Shown here piece by piece: positions 1 to 7,471 of a stretch of 13,697 nt of DNA (position 1 is the first letter of the stretch; the number at the start of each line of letters is the position of its first letter). The stretch is from positions 1-13,697 of the forward strand of contig CAZIYV010000088.1 of assembly GCA_964543575.1 (NCBI GenBank), in the 5' to 3' direction. Source of the DNA: Pelotomaculum_B sp964543575 (lineage in GTDB: Bacteria > Bacillota > Desulfotomaculia > Desulfotomaculales > Pelotomaculaceae). Position numbers and translations under genes: made by a program. Below the pieces are notes generated by a model. That model worked only from the letters and a program-made list of their open reading frames with translations. It was not told the origin of the DNA and ran no database searches.

Positions 1-458
1 TCGGTGAAAGTGTGATAGCGACTTTTGAACTATTGATACCAGGCCAGTACGTTGTTACCGCGGCGGCAGAGGCGGCTTTCACCTATCTTATTGCTGCTGC
101 CTATTTGCGGCGGATAAACTACTTTCTGCCTCCGTCCACTGCTTTCACAGCGCTTTCCCTGCCCTGGTACAGTGTATGGGGGTTAATCACAGGCCTGGCC
201 CTGACCTTGGCCGGGGATCTTTTTTCCTGGGCGCCGGCGGCTAAAATAGGTAAAAACATTTTGTTTGTTTTATTTTACTTGTATCTGGTTCTAGGGCTCT
301 CCGTTTCAGCTTATTTTTTCCGCAAGGTCAATCTCGCCAAGCCCATAAAAATTTTTTTATTGATTTTATCCGCGGTGTATCTCCCCTTTAGCATTATAAT
401 TATTTTGCTCCTGGGGGTGGTGGATCCTCTGGTAAATCTGAGACGACTGCAGCCTTAA
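1..458 (+). CDS. DUF2232 / YybS-like integral membrane protein, C-terminal part (5' truncated)
   Basis: The reading frame is open from the first base (codons start at position 3), so this is the end of a longer gene; the GTG at 12 is probably internal. The visible ~150 residues are very hydrophobic, with about four likely membrane-spanning stretches, and they end in DPLVNLRRLQP, which resembles the usual DP-hydrophobic-basic tail of the DUF2232/YybS family. YybS-like proteins are polytopic membrane proteins of unclear molecular role, encoded in Firmicutes upstream of rplI and dnaB, and that is the position here. In Bacillus subtilis gdpP (yybT) lies between yybS and rplI, but here only 83 bases separate this stop from the rplI start. 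The family call rests on hydrophobicity, the C-terminal motif and context, so it is likely but not certain. Confidence 0.72.
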   Translation, partial: GESVIATFELLIPGQYVVTAAAEAAFTYLIAAAYLRRINYFLPPSTAFTALSLPWYSVWGLITGLALTLAGDLFSWAPAAKIGKNILFVLFYLYLVLGLSVSAYFFRKVNLAKPIKIFLLILSAVYLPFSIIIILLLGVVDPLVNLRRLQP

Positions 459-525
459 AGATGAATTTGCCGGAAAAACCGTGGGTTACAAGAGTATGAT
501 CTTGGTGGATAAAGAAAAGATTGAC

Positions 526-534
526 AGAAGGAAG
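526..534 (+). promoter_or_regulatory. Ribosome binding site that fixes the rplI start
   Basis: AGAAGGAAG lies 7 bases before GTG at 542. The frame could also open at TTG 521, but this site then lies inside the gene. The protein from 542 begins MKIILLKDVPGQGKRGD, the normal L9 N-terminus, so 542 is preferred. Confidence 0.7.
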
Positions 535-541
535 TGTAATC

Positions 542-988
542 GTGAAAATAATATTGCTTAAAGACGTGCCCGGCCAGGGCAAGCGTGGCGACATGCTGAA
601 CGTAGCGGAGGGATATGCCCGGAATTACCTGCTCCCCCGCGGCCTGGCCGCAGAGGCCTCTCAGGGTAAGATGAATGAGCTTGCAGTACGCCGGCAGGCC
701 CAGGCTGCCAAAGAAGAGAAGATAGAGCAGGAAGCCAGGGAACTTGCCGCCCGCCTGGATAACATAACAGTTGTGATCAAGGCGAAAACAGGCGAGGGAG
801 GAAGGCTTTTTGGATCGGTTAACAACAAGGATGTCTCCGATGCCATGGCCAGCCAGCATAAAATCACACTGGACAAGAAAAAGCTGGTGGTCAAAGAGCC
901 GATTAAACAACTGGGGGTTTATACCGCGATAGCCAAGCTGCACCCAAACATCCAGGCTGAGATTAAGGTAGAGGTGGTTGGTGATTAA
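542..988 (+). CDS. rplI: 50S ribosomal protein L9
   Basis: L9 is a structural protein of the large ribosomal subunit that binds 23S rRNA near the L1 stalk and helps maintain reading-frame fidelity. The 148-residue product matches the usual family length (about 147-150). It opens with MKIILLKDVPGQGKRGD and continues with NVAEGYARNYLLPRGLA, the L9 signature in the N-terminal RNA-binding domain. A charged central helix follows at about residues 40-75 (rich in K, E, A, Q), then the C-terminal domain. The start is GTG, chosen over TTG at 521 because of the ribosome binding site and family alignment. It is followed after 44 bases by lonC and then dnaB, a conserved Firmicutes order, and is probably co-transcribed with them. 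Nothing in the protein is odd. Confidence 0.97.
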   Translation: MKIILLKDVPGQGKRGDMLNVAEGYARNYLLPRGLAAEASQGKMNELAVRRQAQAAKEEKIEQEARELAARLDNITVVIKAKTGEGGRLFGSVNNKDVSDAMASQHKITLDKKKLVVKEPIKQLGVYTAIAKLHPNIQAEIKVEVVGD

Positions 989-1004
989 AGCAGTGCAATC
1001 TTAT

Positions 1005-1022
1005 TTTCTGACAGATCAGAAA
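1005..1022 (+). promoter_or_regulatory. Hairpin overlapping the lonC ribosome binding site
   Basis: TTTCTGA (1005-1011) and TCAGAAA (1016-1022) are perfect 7-bp inverted arms around a CAGA loop. The 3' arm includes the first As of the AAAGGAG ribosome binding site (1020-1026), so the folded mRNA would partly mask it. A role in tuning lonC translation is inference; the stem is AT-rich and weak. Confidence 0.3.
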
Positions 1023-1032
1023 GGAGCTCAAG

Positions 1033-2973
1033 ATGAAAGTATTCCTCGAAAAGTTTATTGGAAGCGCTAAAAATGAGACTTCCAATAAACTTAAGGGCCA
1101 CGAACAGCTAAAACGTCAGGTCACAGCGCTCTATAGTCTCCTGGCCAACTTGTATGGTTCCGACAAACTGGTTTTGCGGGCGGGGAAGTTGGAAGCGCTG
1201 CAGTTCATGCGTTCCGAAAAGCTGGAGGAGAGGGTTCTGGCCCTCCAGAAGTTGGTTTTCGAGGATCCCACCTATGACACACTGCCGTCTTATGAAGAGA
1301 TCCCGGACATCATTGAAGAGATCGAGGAAGAAATAGCGGACACTATTGCCAGGCGTACGGTGGAAGATAAGCTTGAGAAGAAAATAAGCGAAAAACTTCA
1401 ACAGCGGCACGAAGATTACATCAAAGAAATCAGAATGCAGGTAATCAAAGATAATACCGGCCCGGAAAATGCCCAAACCTTAAAAAAGCTCGCTATCCTT
1501 GAAAAGATGGAACAGTGTAAGCTTTCCGCATCCGCGATGGAGTTTCTCAGGCCGTCCAGTTTTGCGGAAATCATCGGCCAGGAGCGGGCAGTTAAAGCGT
1601 TGCTGACCAAGTTGGCCTCTCCTTACCCGCAGCACATAATCCTGTACGGCCCTCCCGGGGTGGGCAAGACCACCGCGGCCAGGTTGGCCCTGGAAGCGGC
1701 TAAAAAAGCTAGGATCACTCCCTTTGCCAAGGACGCGGCTTTTGTGGAAGTAAACGGCGCCACTTTGCGCTGGGACCCCCGGGAAGTGACGAACCCGCTC
1801 CTGGGTTCGGTGCATGATCCCATCTACCAGGGGGCCAAGCGGGACCTGGCTGAAACCGGAGTTCCTGAGCCCAAGTTGGGGTTGGTTAGCGACGCCCACG
1901 GCGGAGTGCTTTTTATAGATGAAATCGGGGAAATGGATCCAATACTGCAAAATAAATTATTGAAGGTGCTGGAGGATAAAAGAGTTTTCTTTGACTCATC
2001 GTATTATGATCCTCATGAGACCAATGTGCCCCAGTATATCAAAAAGATTTTCGATGAAGGCGCCCCGGCGGATTTTATCCTGATCGGCGCCACTACCAAA
2101 GACCCCGAGGAGATTAACCCGGCTATCCGCTCCCGCTGCGCCGAAATCTTTTTTGAGCCGCTTACGCCGAAGGATATCGGGGAAATTTTAAAACAGGCGG
2201 CGGCTAAACTTAATGTCGAGATGCAGGAAGTGGTGCCTGAGCTAATCAGCGAGTATACTATCGAAGGCCGTAAGGCCATCAATATCCTGGCCGACGCCTA
2301 CGGTATGGCCTGCCACCGTGAAGAGTCAGAGAACGGCAGCTCTCAAATAGCCCTCGAGGACGTCATGGAGGTGGCTCAGGTCAGCAGGTTGAGTCCGTAT
2401 GTAACCCGCAAGGCTTCTCCCCAGCGGGAGGTTGGCAAAATTTTTGGACTTGGTGTGCTGGGCTTTTTGGGGTCGGTGCTGGAAATCGAAGCCATGGCCT
2501 TCGCTGCCCGCAACCCGGGCCAGGGAACTATCCGGTTCAATGACACCGCGGGCAGCATGGCCAAGGATTCGGTGTTTAACGCCGCTTCTGTTATACGCAA
2601 GATGACGGGGGAGGACCTGGCCAATTACGATCTGCATGTCAACGTGGTAGGCGGGGGCAGAATAGATGGACCGTCGGCCGGTGTAGCCATTTTCCTGGCC
2701 ATTTTAAGCGCCATACAGGGGCGTCCGGTTGCCCAGGACGTGGCCGTGACAGGTGAGATTTCCATTCAGGGCAAGGTTCGCGCTGTAGGCGGCGTTTTTG
2801 AAAAGATTTACGGCGCCCGGCAGGCCGGCATTAAAATGGTGCTGGTGCCGCTTGAGAACGAAAAGGACATCCCGGTTGACATCAAAGGCATTAAGGTGGT
2901 GCCGGTCAATTCCGTGGAGGAGATTATCAGGCTTGTGTTCCCACCAGTAGAGGCAGACGAACTGGTTAGTTAA
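1033..2973 (+). CDS. lonC: Sporulation-associated Lon-family ATP-dependent protease (LonC)
   Basis: This 646-residue AAA+ serine protease resembles the LonC subfamily (TIGR02903), a LonB-like group found in spore-forming Firmicutes. LonC lacks the long N-terminal substrate-binding domain of classic LonA. Residues 1 to about 165 are charged and helical and may be coiled coil. The AAA+ module starts near FLRPSSFAEIIGQERAVKAL, with Walker A GPPGVGKT at 206-213, Walker B LFIDEIGEMD with D296/E297, and a sensor-like GATTKDPEEINPAIRSRC segment. The C-terminal protease domain has the catalytic serine in DGPSAG (S548) and the catalytic lysine in GGVFEKIYGA (K591). Their 43-residue spacing is the same as in E. 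coli Lon (S679/K722), so the enzyme looks intact. AAAGGAG at 1020-1026 gives a strong ribosome binding site 6 bases before ATG. The substrate is unknown; a sporulation role is family knowledge, not visible here. Confidence 0.93.
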   Translation: MKVFLEKFIGSAKNETSNKLKGHEQLKRQVTALYSLLANLYGSDKLVLRAGKLEALQFMRSEKLEERVLALQKLVFEDPTYDTLPSYEEIPDIIEEIEEEIADTIARRTVEDKLEKKISEKLQQRHEDYIKEIRMQVIKDNTGPENAQTLKKLAILEKMEQCKLSASAMEFLRPSSFAEIIGQERAVKALLTKLASPYPQHIILYGPPGVGKTTAARLALEAAKKARITPFAKDAAFVEVNGATLRWDPREVTNPLLGSVHDPIYQGAKRDLAETGVPEPKLGLVSDAHGGVLFIDEIGEMDPILQNKLLKVLEDKRVFFDSSYYDPHETNVPQYIKKIFDEGAPADFILIGATTKDPEEINPAIRSRCAEIFFEPLTPKDIGEILKQAAAKLNVEMQEVVPELISEYTIEGRKAINILADAYGMACHREESENGSSQIALEDVMEVAQVSRLSPYVTRKASPQREVGKIFGLGVLGFLGSVLEIEAMAFAARNPGQGTIRFNDTAGSMAKDSVFNAASVIRKMTGEDLANYDLHVNVVGGGRIDGPSAGVAIFLAILSAIQGRPVAQDVAVTGEISIQGKVRAVGGVFEKIYGARQAGIKMVLVPLENEKDIPVDIKGIKVVPVNSVEEIIRLVFPPVEADELVS

Positions 2974-2979
2974 TAGAAA

Positions 2980-3008
2980 TTGACAGGATTTACAGGATTA
3001 ATTATAAG
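2980..3008 (+). promoter_or_regulatory. Candidate sigma-A promoter for dnaB, built from the repeat's left arm
   Basis: TTGACA (2980-2985, perfect -35) and TATAAG (3003-3008, five of six -10 bases) are separated by exactly 17 bases. The -35 box is the start of the inverted-repeat arm. Transcription would begin near 3015, leaving only the right arm in the dnaB leader. This rests on sequence match only. Confidence 0.5.
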
Positions 3009-3069
3009 AAATTGTATTCGTATTTTAATCAATCCTGTTAAGCTTTAAAAATCCTGTAAATCCTGTCAA
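2980..3069. repeat. Intergenic inverted-repeat element with 20-bp perfect arms
   Basis: The left arm TTGACAGGATTTACAGGATT (2980-2999) is the exact reverse complement of the right arm at 3050-3069. Each arm is itself a doublet of a TTGACAGGAT/TTACAGGATT-like decamer, and a further AATCCTGTTAA unit lies at 3030-3040. It fills almost all of the lonC-dnaB gap. Repeats of this look recur between genes in many bacterial genomes as far as I recall, so it may be a dispersed element. It carries no gene. As RNA it would form a long 20-bp stem. Confidence 0.8.
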
Positions 3070-3084
3070 AAAGCCATGAAAAAA

Positions 3085-3092
3085 AAGGTGAT
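3085..3092 (+). promoter_or_regulatory. Strong ribosome binding site that points to a TTG start for dnaB
   Basis: AAGGTGAT matches the anti-Shine-Dalgarno complement and lies 4 bases before TTG 3097. The upstream ATG at 3076 has only CTGTCAAAAAGCC before it, with no ribosome binding site and partly repeat sequence. Confidence 0.6.
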
Positions 3093-3096
3093 TCAG

Positions 3097-4431
3097 TTGT
3101 TGGATAAGATACCGCCGCAAAATATCGATGCCGAGCAATCAGTGCTGGGCGCTATCCTGCTGGACCGGGAGGCCGTTTATGCGGCCATGAAATTGCTCCG
3201 CCCGGAGGATTTTTACCGGGAAAGCCACAGGCTGATTTATGAATCAATGCTCGAGCTCAATGAAAGCGGCAATCCGGTGGACTTGATCACTTTAAGCGAG
3301 CATTTAAGGCACAATGGTTCGCTGGAAAAGGCCGGCGGCGTGGCCTACCTGGCCTCGCTGGCGGAAATGGTCCCCACCGCGGCTAATATTGATTATTACT
3401 CCCGTATTGTTGAAGAAAAATCTTTGCTCCGCACCCTGATCCAGTTGTCTACCCGTATTGCCGGTATGGGCTACGAGGAAGGTGAGGAACCGGAGAAACT
3501 TATAGCCGAAGCGGAGCGGATGATCACGGAATTGGGGGGCAGAAGGGCGGCCACAGCCTTTTTCGCCATCAGGGACATTCTGCTGGATACCTTCGCCCAC
3601 CTGGAGTTCCTTTACAACAACAAGGGTGACACCACAGGCATTTCCACTTCTTTCAGCGACCTGGACCGTTTATGCAGCGGCCTGCAGCCCAGCGACCTGA
3701 TTATCCTGGCCGGTCGCCCCGGTATGGGCAAAACCGCCCTGGGGCTGTGCATAGGTTACAGTGCCGCCCAGAAACACGATATTCCGGTAGCTGTATACAG
3801 CCTGGAAATGTCCAAGGAGCAGTTGGTGCAGCGTATTCTTTGCGCCGAGGCCAAGGTGGACCAGCACCGCCTCCGCACCGGTGATCTAAAGGAAGAAGAC
3901 TGGCAGAAGCTGCACGAAACGAAAAACAGGCTGGCTAATATACCGATCTTTATTGACGATACCCCTGGCATAACCGTACGACAGGTGCGGGCCAAGGCCA
4001 GGCAGCTTCAGGCTGAAAGGGGACTGGGGTTGATTGTGATTGATTACCTCCAGCTTATGCAGGGGAACAGGCGGGCTGAGAACCGGCAGCAGGAGATATC
4101 CGAGATTTCACGTTCTTTAAAGGGGCTGGCCAAAGAGCTGAATGTACCGGTGCTGGCTTTAGCCCAGCTCAGCCGCGCGGTTGAACAAAGGGATAAAAAA
4201 CGGCCAATCATGTCCGACCTGCGGGAATCGGGATCGCTGGAGCAGGACGCAGATTTGATCATGTTTATTTACCGTGATGAATACTATAACAAGGATTCAG
4301 AAAAAAAGGGGATCGCGGAAATAATTGTGTCCAAGCACCGCAACGGCCCGACTGGTGTGGTTGAGCTAGGATTTTGGAAGGAATACACGAAGTTTTTCCA
4401 CCTCGAGAAAAACCTGGAGGATAATACATAA
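3097..4431 (+). CDS. dnaB: Replicative DNA helicase DnaB (DnaC in Bacillus naming)
   Basis: This is the hexameric 5'-3' helicase that unwinds DNA at the replication fork and recruits primase. From TTG 3097 the product is 444 residues, normal for the family, and begins MLDKIPPQNIDAEQSVLGAI, the typical DnaB N-terminus. Starting at ATG 3076 would add seven basic residues with no ribosome binding site. The N-terminal helical domain spans roughly residues 1-110, followed by a linker and a RecA-like ATPase domain. Walker A GRPGMGKT is at 206-213 and Walker B LIVIDYLQLM has D316. Later conserved stretches include ALAQLSRAVEQR and DLRESGSLEQDADLIMFIYR, then the SKHRNGPTG segment near the C-terminus. 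No intein interrupts these motifs. It closes the rplI-lonC-dnaB cluster and may also have its own promoter in the repeat just upstream. Confidence 0.96.
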   Translation: MLDKIPPQNIDAEQSVLGAILLDREAVYAAMKLLRPEDFYRESHRLIYESMLELNESGNPVDLITLSEHLRHNGSLEKAGGVAYLASLAEMVPTAANIDYYSRIVEEKSLLRTLIQLSTRIAGMGYEEGEEPEKLIAEAERMITELGGRRAATAFFAIRDILLDTFAHLEFLYNNKGDTTGISTSFSDLDRLCSGLQPSDLIILAGRPGMGKTALGLCIGYSAAQKHDIPVAVYSLEMSKEQLVQRILCAEAKVDQHRLRTGDLKEEDWQKLHETKNRLANIPIFIDDTPGITVRQVRAKARQLQAERGLGLIVIDYLQLMQGNRRAENRQQEISEISRSLKGLAKELNVPVLALAQLSRAVEQRDKKRPIMSDLRESGSLEQDADLIMFIYRDEYYNKDSEKKGIAEIIVSKHRNGPTGVVELGFWKEYTKFFHLEKNLEDNT

Positions 4432-4486
4432 TATTCAACTTTGCCATACAAGGGCTCTCTAAAATGGATGTTTTCTGTTAATTTTC

Positions 4487-4515
4487 TTGACATTAACAGC
4501 GTGGTTTGCTAAAAT
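4487..4515 (+). promoter_or_regulatory. Sigma-A promoter for the FAD dehydrogenase-purA unit
   Basis: TTGACA (4487-4492) and TAAAAT (4510-4515) are separated by 17 bases, a near-consensus vegetative promoter. Transcription would start near 4522, giving a leader of about 160 bases before GTG 4681. It lies just downstream of dnaB. Confidence 0.75.
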
Positions 4516-4680
4516 ACCTTTGCTGCCCGGTATGGAATTTCCGACAACTGTACCCTTTAAGGCGGATTGATGATGCTCAAATGGCGACTAGTGCAGCTGA
4601 TGCAGGTTTGTTGTTTGGGTTATTTTTATGCCGGCGGAAAAATTGCCGGCCTGTGCTGAAGGGGCGGCAGGAGGGATTTT
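4516..4680 (+). promoter_or_regulatory. Long 5' leader with a GC-rich hairpin before the ribosome binding site
   Basis: About 160 untranslated bases separate the promoter from GTG 4681. A hairpin with GCCGGC arms (4630-4635 and 4645-4650) and a 9-base loop lies 18 bases before the AGGAGG ribosome binding site (4669-4674). I do not recognise any known riboswitch or T-box pattern, and no T-run follows the hairpin, so it is not a terminator. A short frame opening at 4506 runs through this leader but has no family resemblance. Confidence 0.4.
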
Positions 4681-6069
4681 GTGAGCAAGCATTACGATGT
4701 GATCATTGTAGGCTCAGGGCCGGCCGGTATTTTTACCGCACTGGAACTGATTGAAGCCGGCAGTGGCATGAAAATACTTATTCTGGAAAAAGGGCGGGAC
4801 ATTGAAAAGCGTGTCTGCGTTGCCCGGGAGCAGGGCGGTCCCTGCGTCAACTGTTCTCCCTGTTCCACCATCTGCGGCTGGGGCGGGGCCGGGGCCTTCA
4901 GCGACGGGAAACTGACCCTGTCCACCGATATAGGCGGCAGCCTGGATCAATATACCGGGGAAAAAGGATTGTCTGACTTAATCGGGTACATTGACCGCAC
5001 TTACGTCAAGTTTGGCGCGCCGGAGCATGTTTTTGGCCTGGAACACGAAGAGGAGATCCAGGAAATACAGCGGCGGGCAGTGCTATCGGAATTAAAGCTG
5101 ATCCCTGTCCAAATCAGGCATATGGGTACCGGCCGCACCAAGGAAGTCTTGCAGAGGATGCAGGAATACCTGGTTGCAAGGGGTGTGGAGGTGCGCACTT
5201 CCTGCCAGGTGGAAGAAGTACTGGTAAAAGACAAAATAGTCCGGGGCGTGGTCACCAGGGACGGGCTGGTTATCAACGCCAAAATTGTAGTGCTTGCTCC
5301 AGGCAGGGAGGGCTCGGAATGGCTCACCCAGGAAGCCCAAAGGCTTGGTTTAAACACTTCTATTAACCCGGTTGATATTGGGGTGCGGGTTGAACTGCCG
5401 GCGGCAGTAATGGATCCGTTGACCCGGATTTTTTATGAAGCTAAATTTATTTATTATGCTAAAACTTTTAACGATAAAGTTCGAACTTTCTGTATGAACC
5501 CCAATGGAGAGGTGGTTCTGGAAAATACCGACGGGCTGATCACTGTCAACGGGCACAGCCACGCCTATAACAAGACTGAAAACACTAACTTTGCCGTGCT
5601 GGTGAGTAAAACTTTTACCGAGCCGTTTAAGGCGCCAATCGCTTACGGCAGGTACATCGCCAGCCTGGCCAACCTGCTTGGCGGTGGAGTTATCGTGCAG
5701 AGCCTGGGCGATCTGCTTTCCGGGCACCGCTCCACCAGGGAAAAGCTGGCCAAATGCCTGACTGTTCCAACCCTGCGTGAGGCAACACCGGGAGATTTAA
5801 GCCTGGTTTTCCCTTACCGGCACTTAAAGGGAATTGTGGAAATGTTAAAAGCGCTTGATAATCTGGCGCCAGGGGTATATTCAAGGTATACCCTGCTCTA
5901 TGGCGTCGAGGTTAAATTTTATTCATCCCGCCTGGCGCTGTCAAAAGCGCTGGAAACTCAGATTAAAAATTTATTTGCCGCCGGGGACGGGGCCGGCGTG
6001 ACAAGGGGTCTGGCCCAGGCCTCCTCAGCCGGTGTGCTGGCGGCCAGAGAAATTGTAAAAAGGATTTAG
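4681..6069 (+). CDS. FAD-dependent dehydrogenase / oxidoreductase of the COG2509 type
   Basis: The 462-residue protein is a soluble flavoprotein of a widespread but functionally uncharacterised family. The N-terminal dinucleotide-binding fold is clear: YDVIIVGSGPAG with GxGxxG at 11-16, ending in ILEKG at about 34-38, where the acidic residue contacts FAD ribose. A second FAD motif, LFAAGDGAGVTRGL, lies near the C-terminus (about 430-445). Between residues 55 and 65 is a C-x2-C-x2-C-x3-C cluster (C55, C58, C61, C65), followed by GWGGAGAFSDGKL, a hallmark of the family. The cluster could hold an iron-sulfur centre or serve as redox thiols; that is inference. The start is GTG with AGGAGG 6 bases upstream. 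purA begins 12 bases after its stop, so the two are probably co-transcribed. The substrate is unknown. Confidence 0.88.
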   Translation: MSKHYDVIIVGSGPAGIFTALELIEAGSGMKILILEKGRDIEKRVCVAREQGGPCVNCSPCSTICGWGGAGAFSDGKLTLSTDIGGSLDQYTGEKGLSDLIGYIDRTYVKFGAPEHVFGLEHEEEIQEIQRRAVLSELKLIPVQIRHMGTGRTKEVLQRMQEYLVARGVEVRTSCQVEEVLVKDKIVRGVVTRDGLVINAKIVVLAPGREGSEWLTQEAQRLGLNTSINPVDIGVRVELPAAVMDPLTRIFYEAKFIYYAKTFNDKVRTFCMNPNGEVVLENTDGLITVNGHSHAYNKTENTNFAVLVSKTFTEPFKAPIAYGRYIASLANLLGGGVIVQSLGDLLSGHRSTREKLAKCLTVPTLREATPGDLSLVFPYRHLKGIVEMLKALDNLAPGVYSRYTLLYGVEVKFYSSRLALSKALETQIKNLFAAGDGAGVTRGLAQASSAGVLAAREIVKRI

Positions 6070-6081
6070 GGGGTTATCCGG

Positions 6082-7368
6082 ATGTCCACAGTAGTAGTAA
6101 TTGGCGCTCAGTGGGGAGACGAGGGGAAAGGGAAGGTTACCGACTTTTTGGCCGAAAAGGCTGATATGGTAGTTCGGTACATGGGCGGCAATAATGCCGG
6201 TCACACTGTTGTTGTTGGTGACCGCGAATTCAAACTGCACCTGATTCCCTCGGGTATACTTTATCCCGATAAAATGTGTATTATAGGCAGCGGGGTGGTA
6301 ATTGACCCGTCAGCGCTGCTTATAGAACTTGATTCACTGGAAAAGCGGGGTATCAGTACCGCCAATTTGAGGATCAGCCAGCGCGCCCATGTGATATTTC
6401 CTTACCACCAGAAACTCGACCAGGTGGAAGAAGACAGCAAGGGCAGCAATAAAATAGGTACCACCTGCCGTGGGATCGGACCCGCCTATACTGATAAATC
6501 GGCTCGGGTAGGCATACGGGTAATCGACCTGCTGGATAAGGAAGAGTTTCCTCTCCTGCTGGAAAGGAATATGGAAACCAAAAATCATCTTTTAACCGAA
6601 GTTTACGGCAGCAGTCCGGTGGATTTCGAAAGCACGCTCGATTCTTTCAGCGGTTATGGCGAAGCCCTAAGGAAATACGTTTGCGACACGTCTGTGGTTG
6701 TTAATGACATGATCAAACAGGGTAAAAATGTTCTGTTTGAGGGCGCCCAGGGGACGCTTTTAGACCTCGACCACGGCACCTATCCTTTTGTAACCTCATC
6801 GCATCCCACCGCCGGAGCGGCCTGTTTTGGCGCCGGCATCGGGCCGACCAGGATTAACCGGGTCATCGGCGTGGCCAAGGCCTATACCACCAGGGTGGGA
6901 GAAGGCCCTTTCCCAACTGAGCTGAATGATGAAACAGGCGCTTTCATACGGACACAGGGTGGCGAGGTTGGTACCACTACCGGGCGTCCGCGCCGCTGCG
7001 GCTGGTTTGACGGGGTTGTCGCCCGCTATGCGGTCAGGATCAACGGTTTGGATTACCTGGCTATTACCAAGCTGGATGTTTTAAGCGGCCTGGAAAAATT
7101 AAAAATTTGCACCGGTTACAAATACAGGGGGGAAATTGTAACGGAATTTCCGGCCAGCCTTAAATTTTTAAAAGAGTGCGATCCGGTTTATGAGGAATTC
7201 CCAGGTTGGAGCGAAAATATAACAGGAGCCAGGAAACTGGCGGACCTCCCGGCGCAGGCCAGGCGTTTCCTGGAGCGGATCAGCGAAGTGTCCGGCGCTC
7301 CTATTGCCCTTATCGGAGTAGGCAGCAGGCGTACCCAGACAATACTCACGGAGGATCTGTACAAATAA
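6082..7368 (+). CDS. purA: Adenylosuccinate synthetase
   Basis: PurA catalyses the first committed step from IMP to AMP: IMP + L-aspartate + GTP give adenylosuccinate, GDP and phosphate. The product is 428 residues, the usual length. The GTP-binding loop GAQWGDEGKGK starts at residue 8 and contains the catalytic base D13, and NNAGHT supplies the catalytic H41, both at the same numbers as in the E. coli enzyme. GTTCRGIGPAYTDK (from 126) and QGTLLDLDHGTYPFVTSS are the conserved IMP-site loops. TGRPRRCGWFDGV (from 300) is the aspartate-binding loop, and GVGSRRTQTI (from 412) is the C-terminal guanine-binding end. ATG is preceded by AGGGGG at 6067-6072. No purine-box or riboswitch signal was recognised; expression probably depends on the promoter at 4487. 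Confidence 0.98.
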   Translation: MSTVVVIGAQWGDEGKGKVTDFLAEKADMVVRYMGGNNAGHTVVVGDREFKLHLIPSGILYPDKMCIIGSGVVIDPSALLIELDSLEKRGISTANLRISQRAHVIFPYHQKLDQVEEDSKGSNKIGTTCRGIGPAYTDKSARVGIRVIDLLDKEEFPLLLERNMETKNHLLTEVYGSSPVDFESTLDSFSGYGEALRKYVCDTSVVVNDMIKQGKNVLFEGAQGTLLDLDHGTYPFVTSSHPTAGAACFGAGIGPTRINRVIGVAKAYTTRVGEGPFPTELNDETGAFIRTQGGEVGTTTGRPRRCGWFDGVVARYAVRINGLDYLAITKLDVLSGLEKLKICTGYKYRGEIVTEFPASLKFLKECDPVYEEFPGWSENITGARKLADLPAQARRFLERISEVSGAPIALIGVGSRRTQTILTEDLYK

Positions 7369-7422
7369 TTCCAGAATGGAAACACACCAGTATAACTGGG
7401 AATAAACGTATATTTTTAGTGG

Positions 7423-7451
7423 TTGACTCGGTATTCAGGTTATAGTAATAT
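7423..7451 (+). promoter_or_regulatory. Promoter for tRNA-Lys (and probably tRNA-Glu)
   Basis: TTGACT (7423-7428) and TAATAT (7446-7451) are separated by 17 bases, and the predicted start is about 14 bases before the mature tRNA-Lys 5' end. Confidence 0.7.
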
Positions 7452-7471
7452 ATCTAATTGTAAGGCTTTTT

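Noticed and set aside
1480..1950. A 156-codon minus-strand frame inside lonC
   Set aside because: It lies opposite the Walker A/B region of an intact gene and has no recognisable motif.
4506..4754. An 82-codon frame over the leader and start of the FAD dehydrogenase gene
   Set aside because: It begins inside the promoter region and its second half is an out-of-frame reading of a clear gene; no family resemblance.
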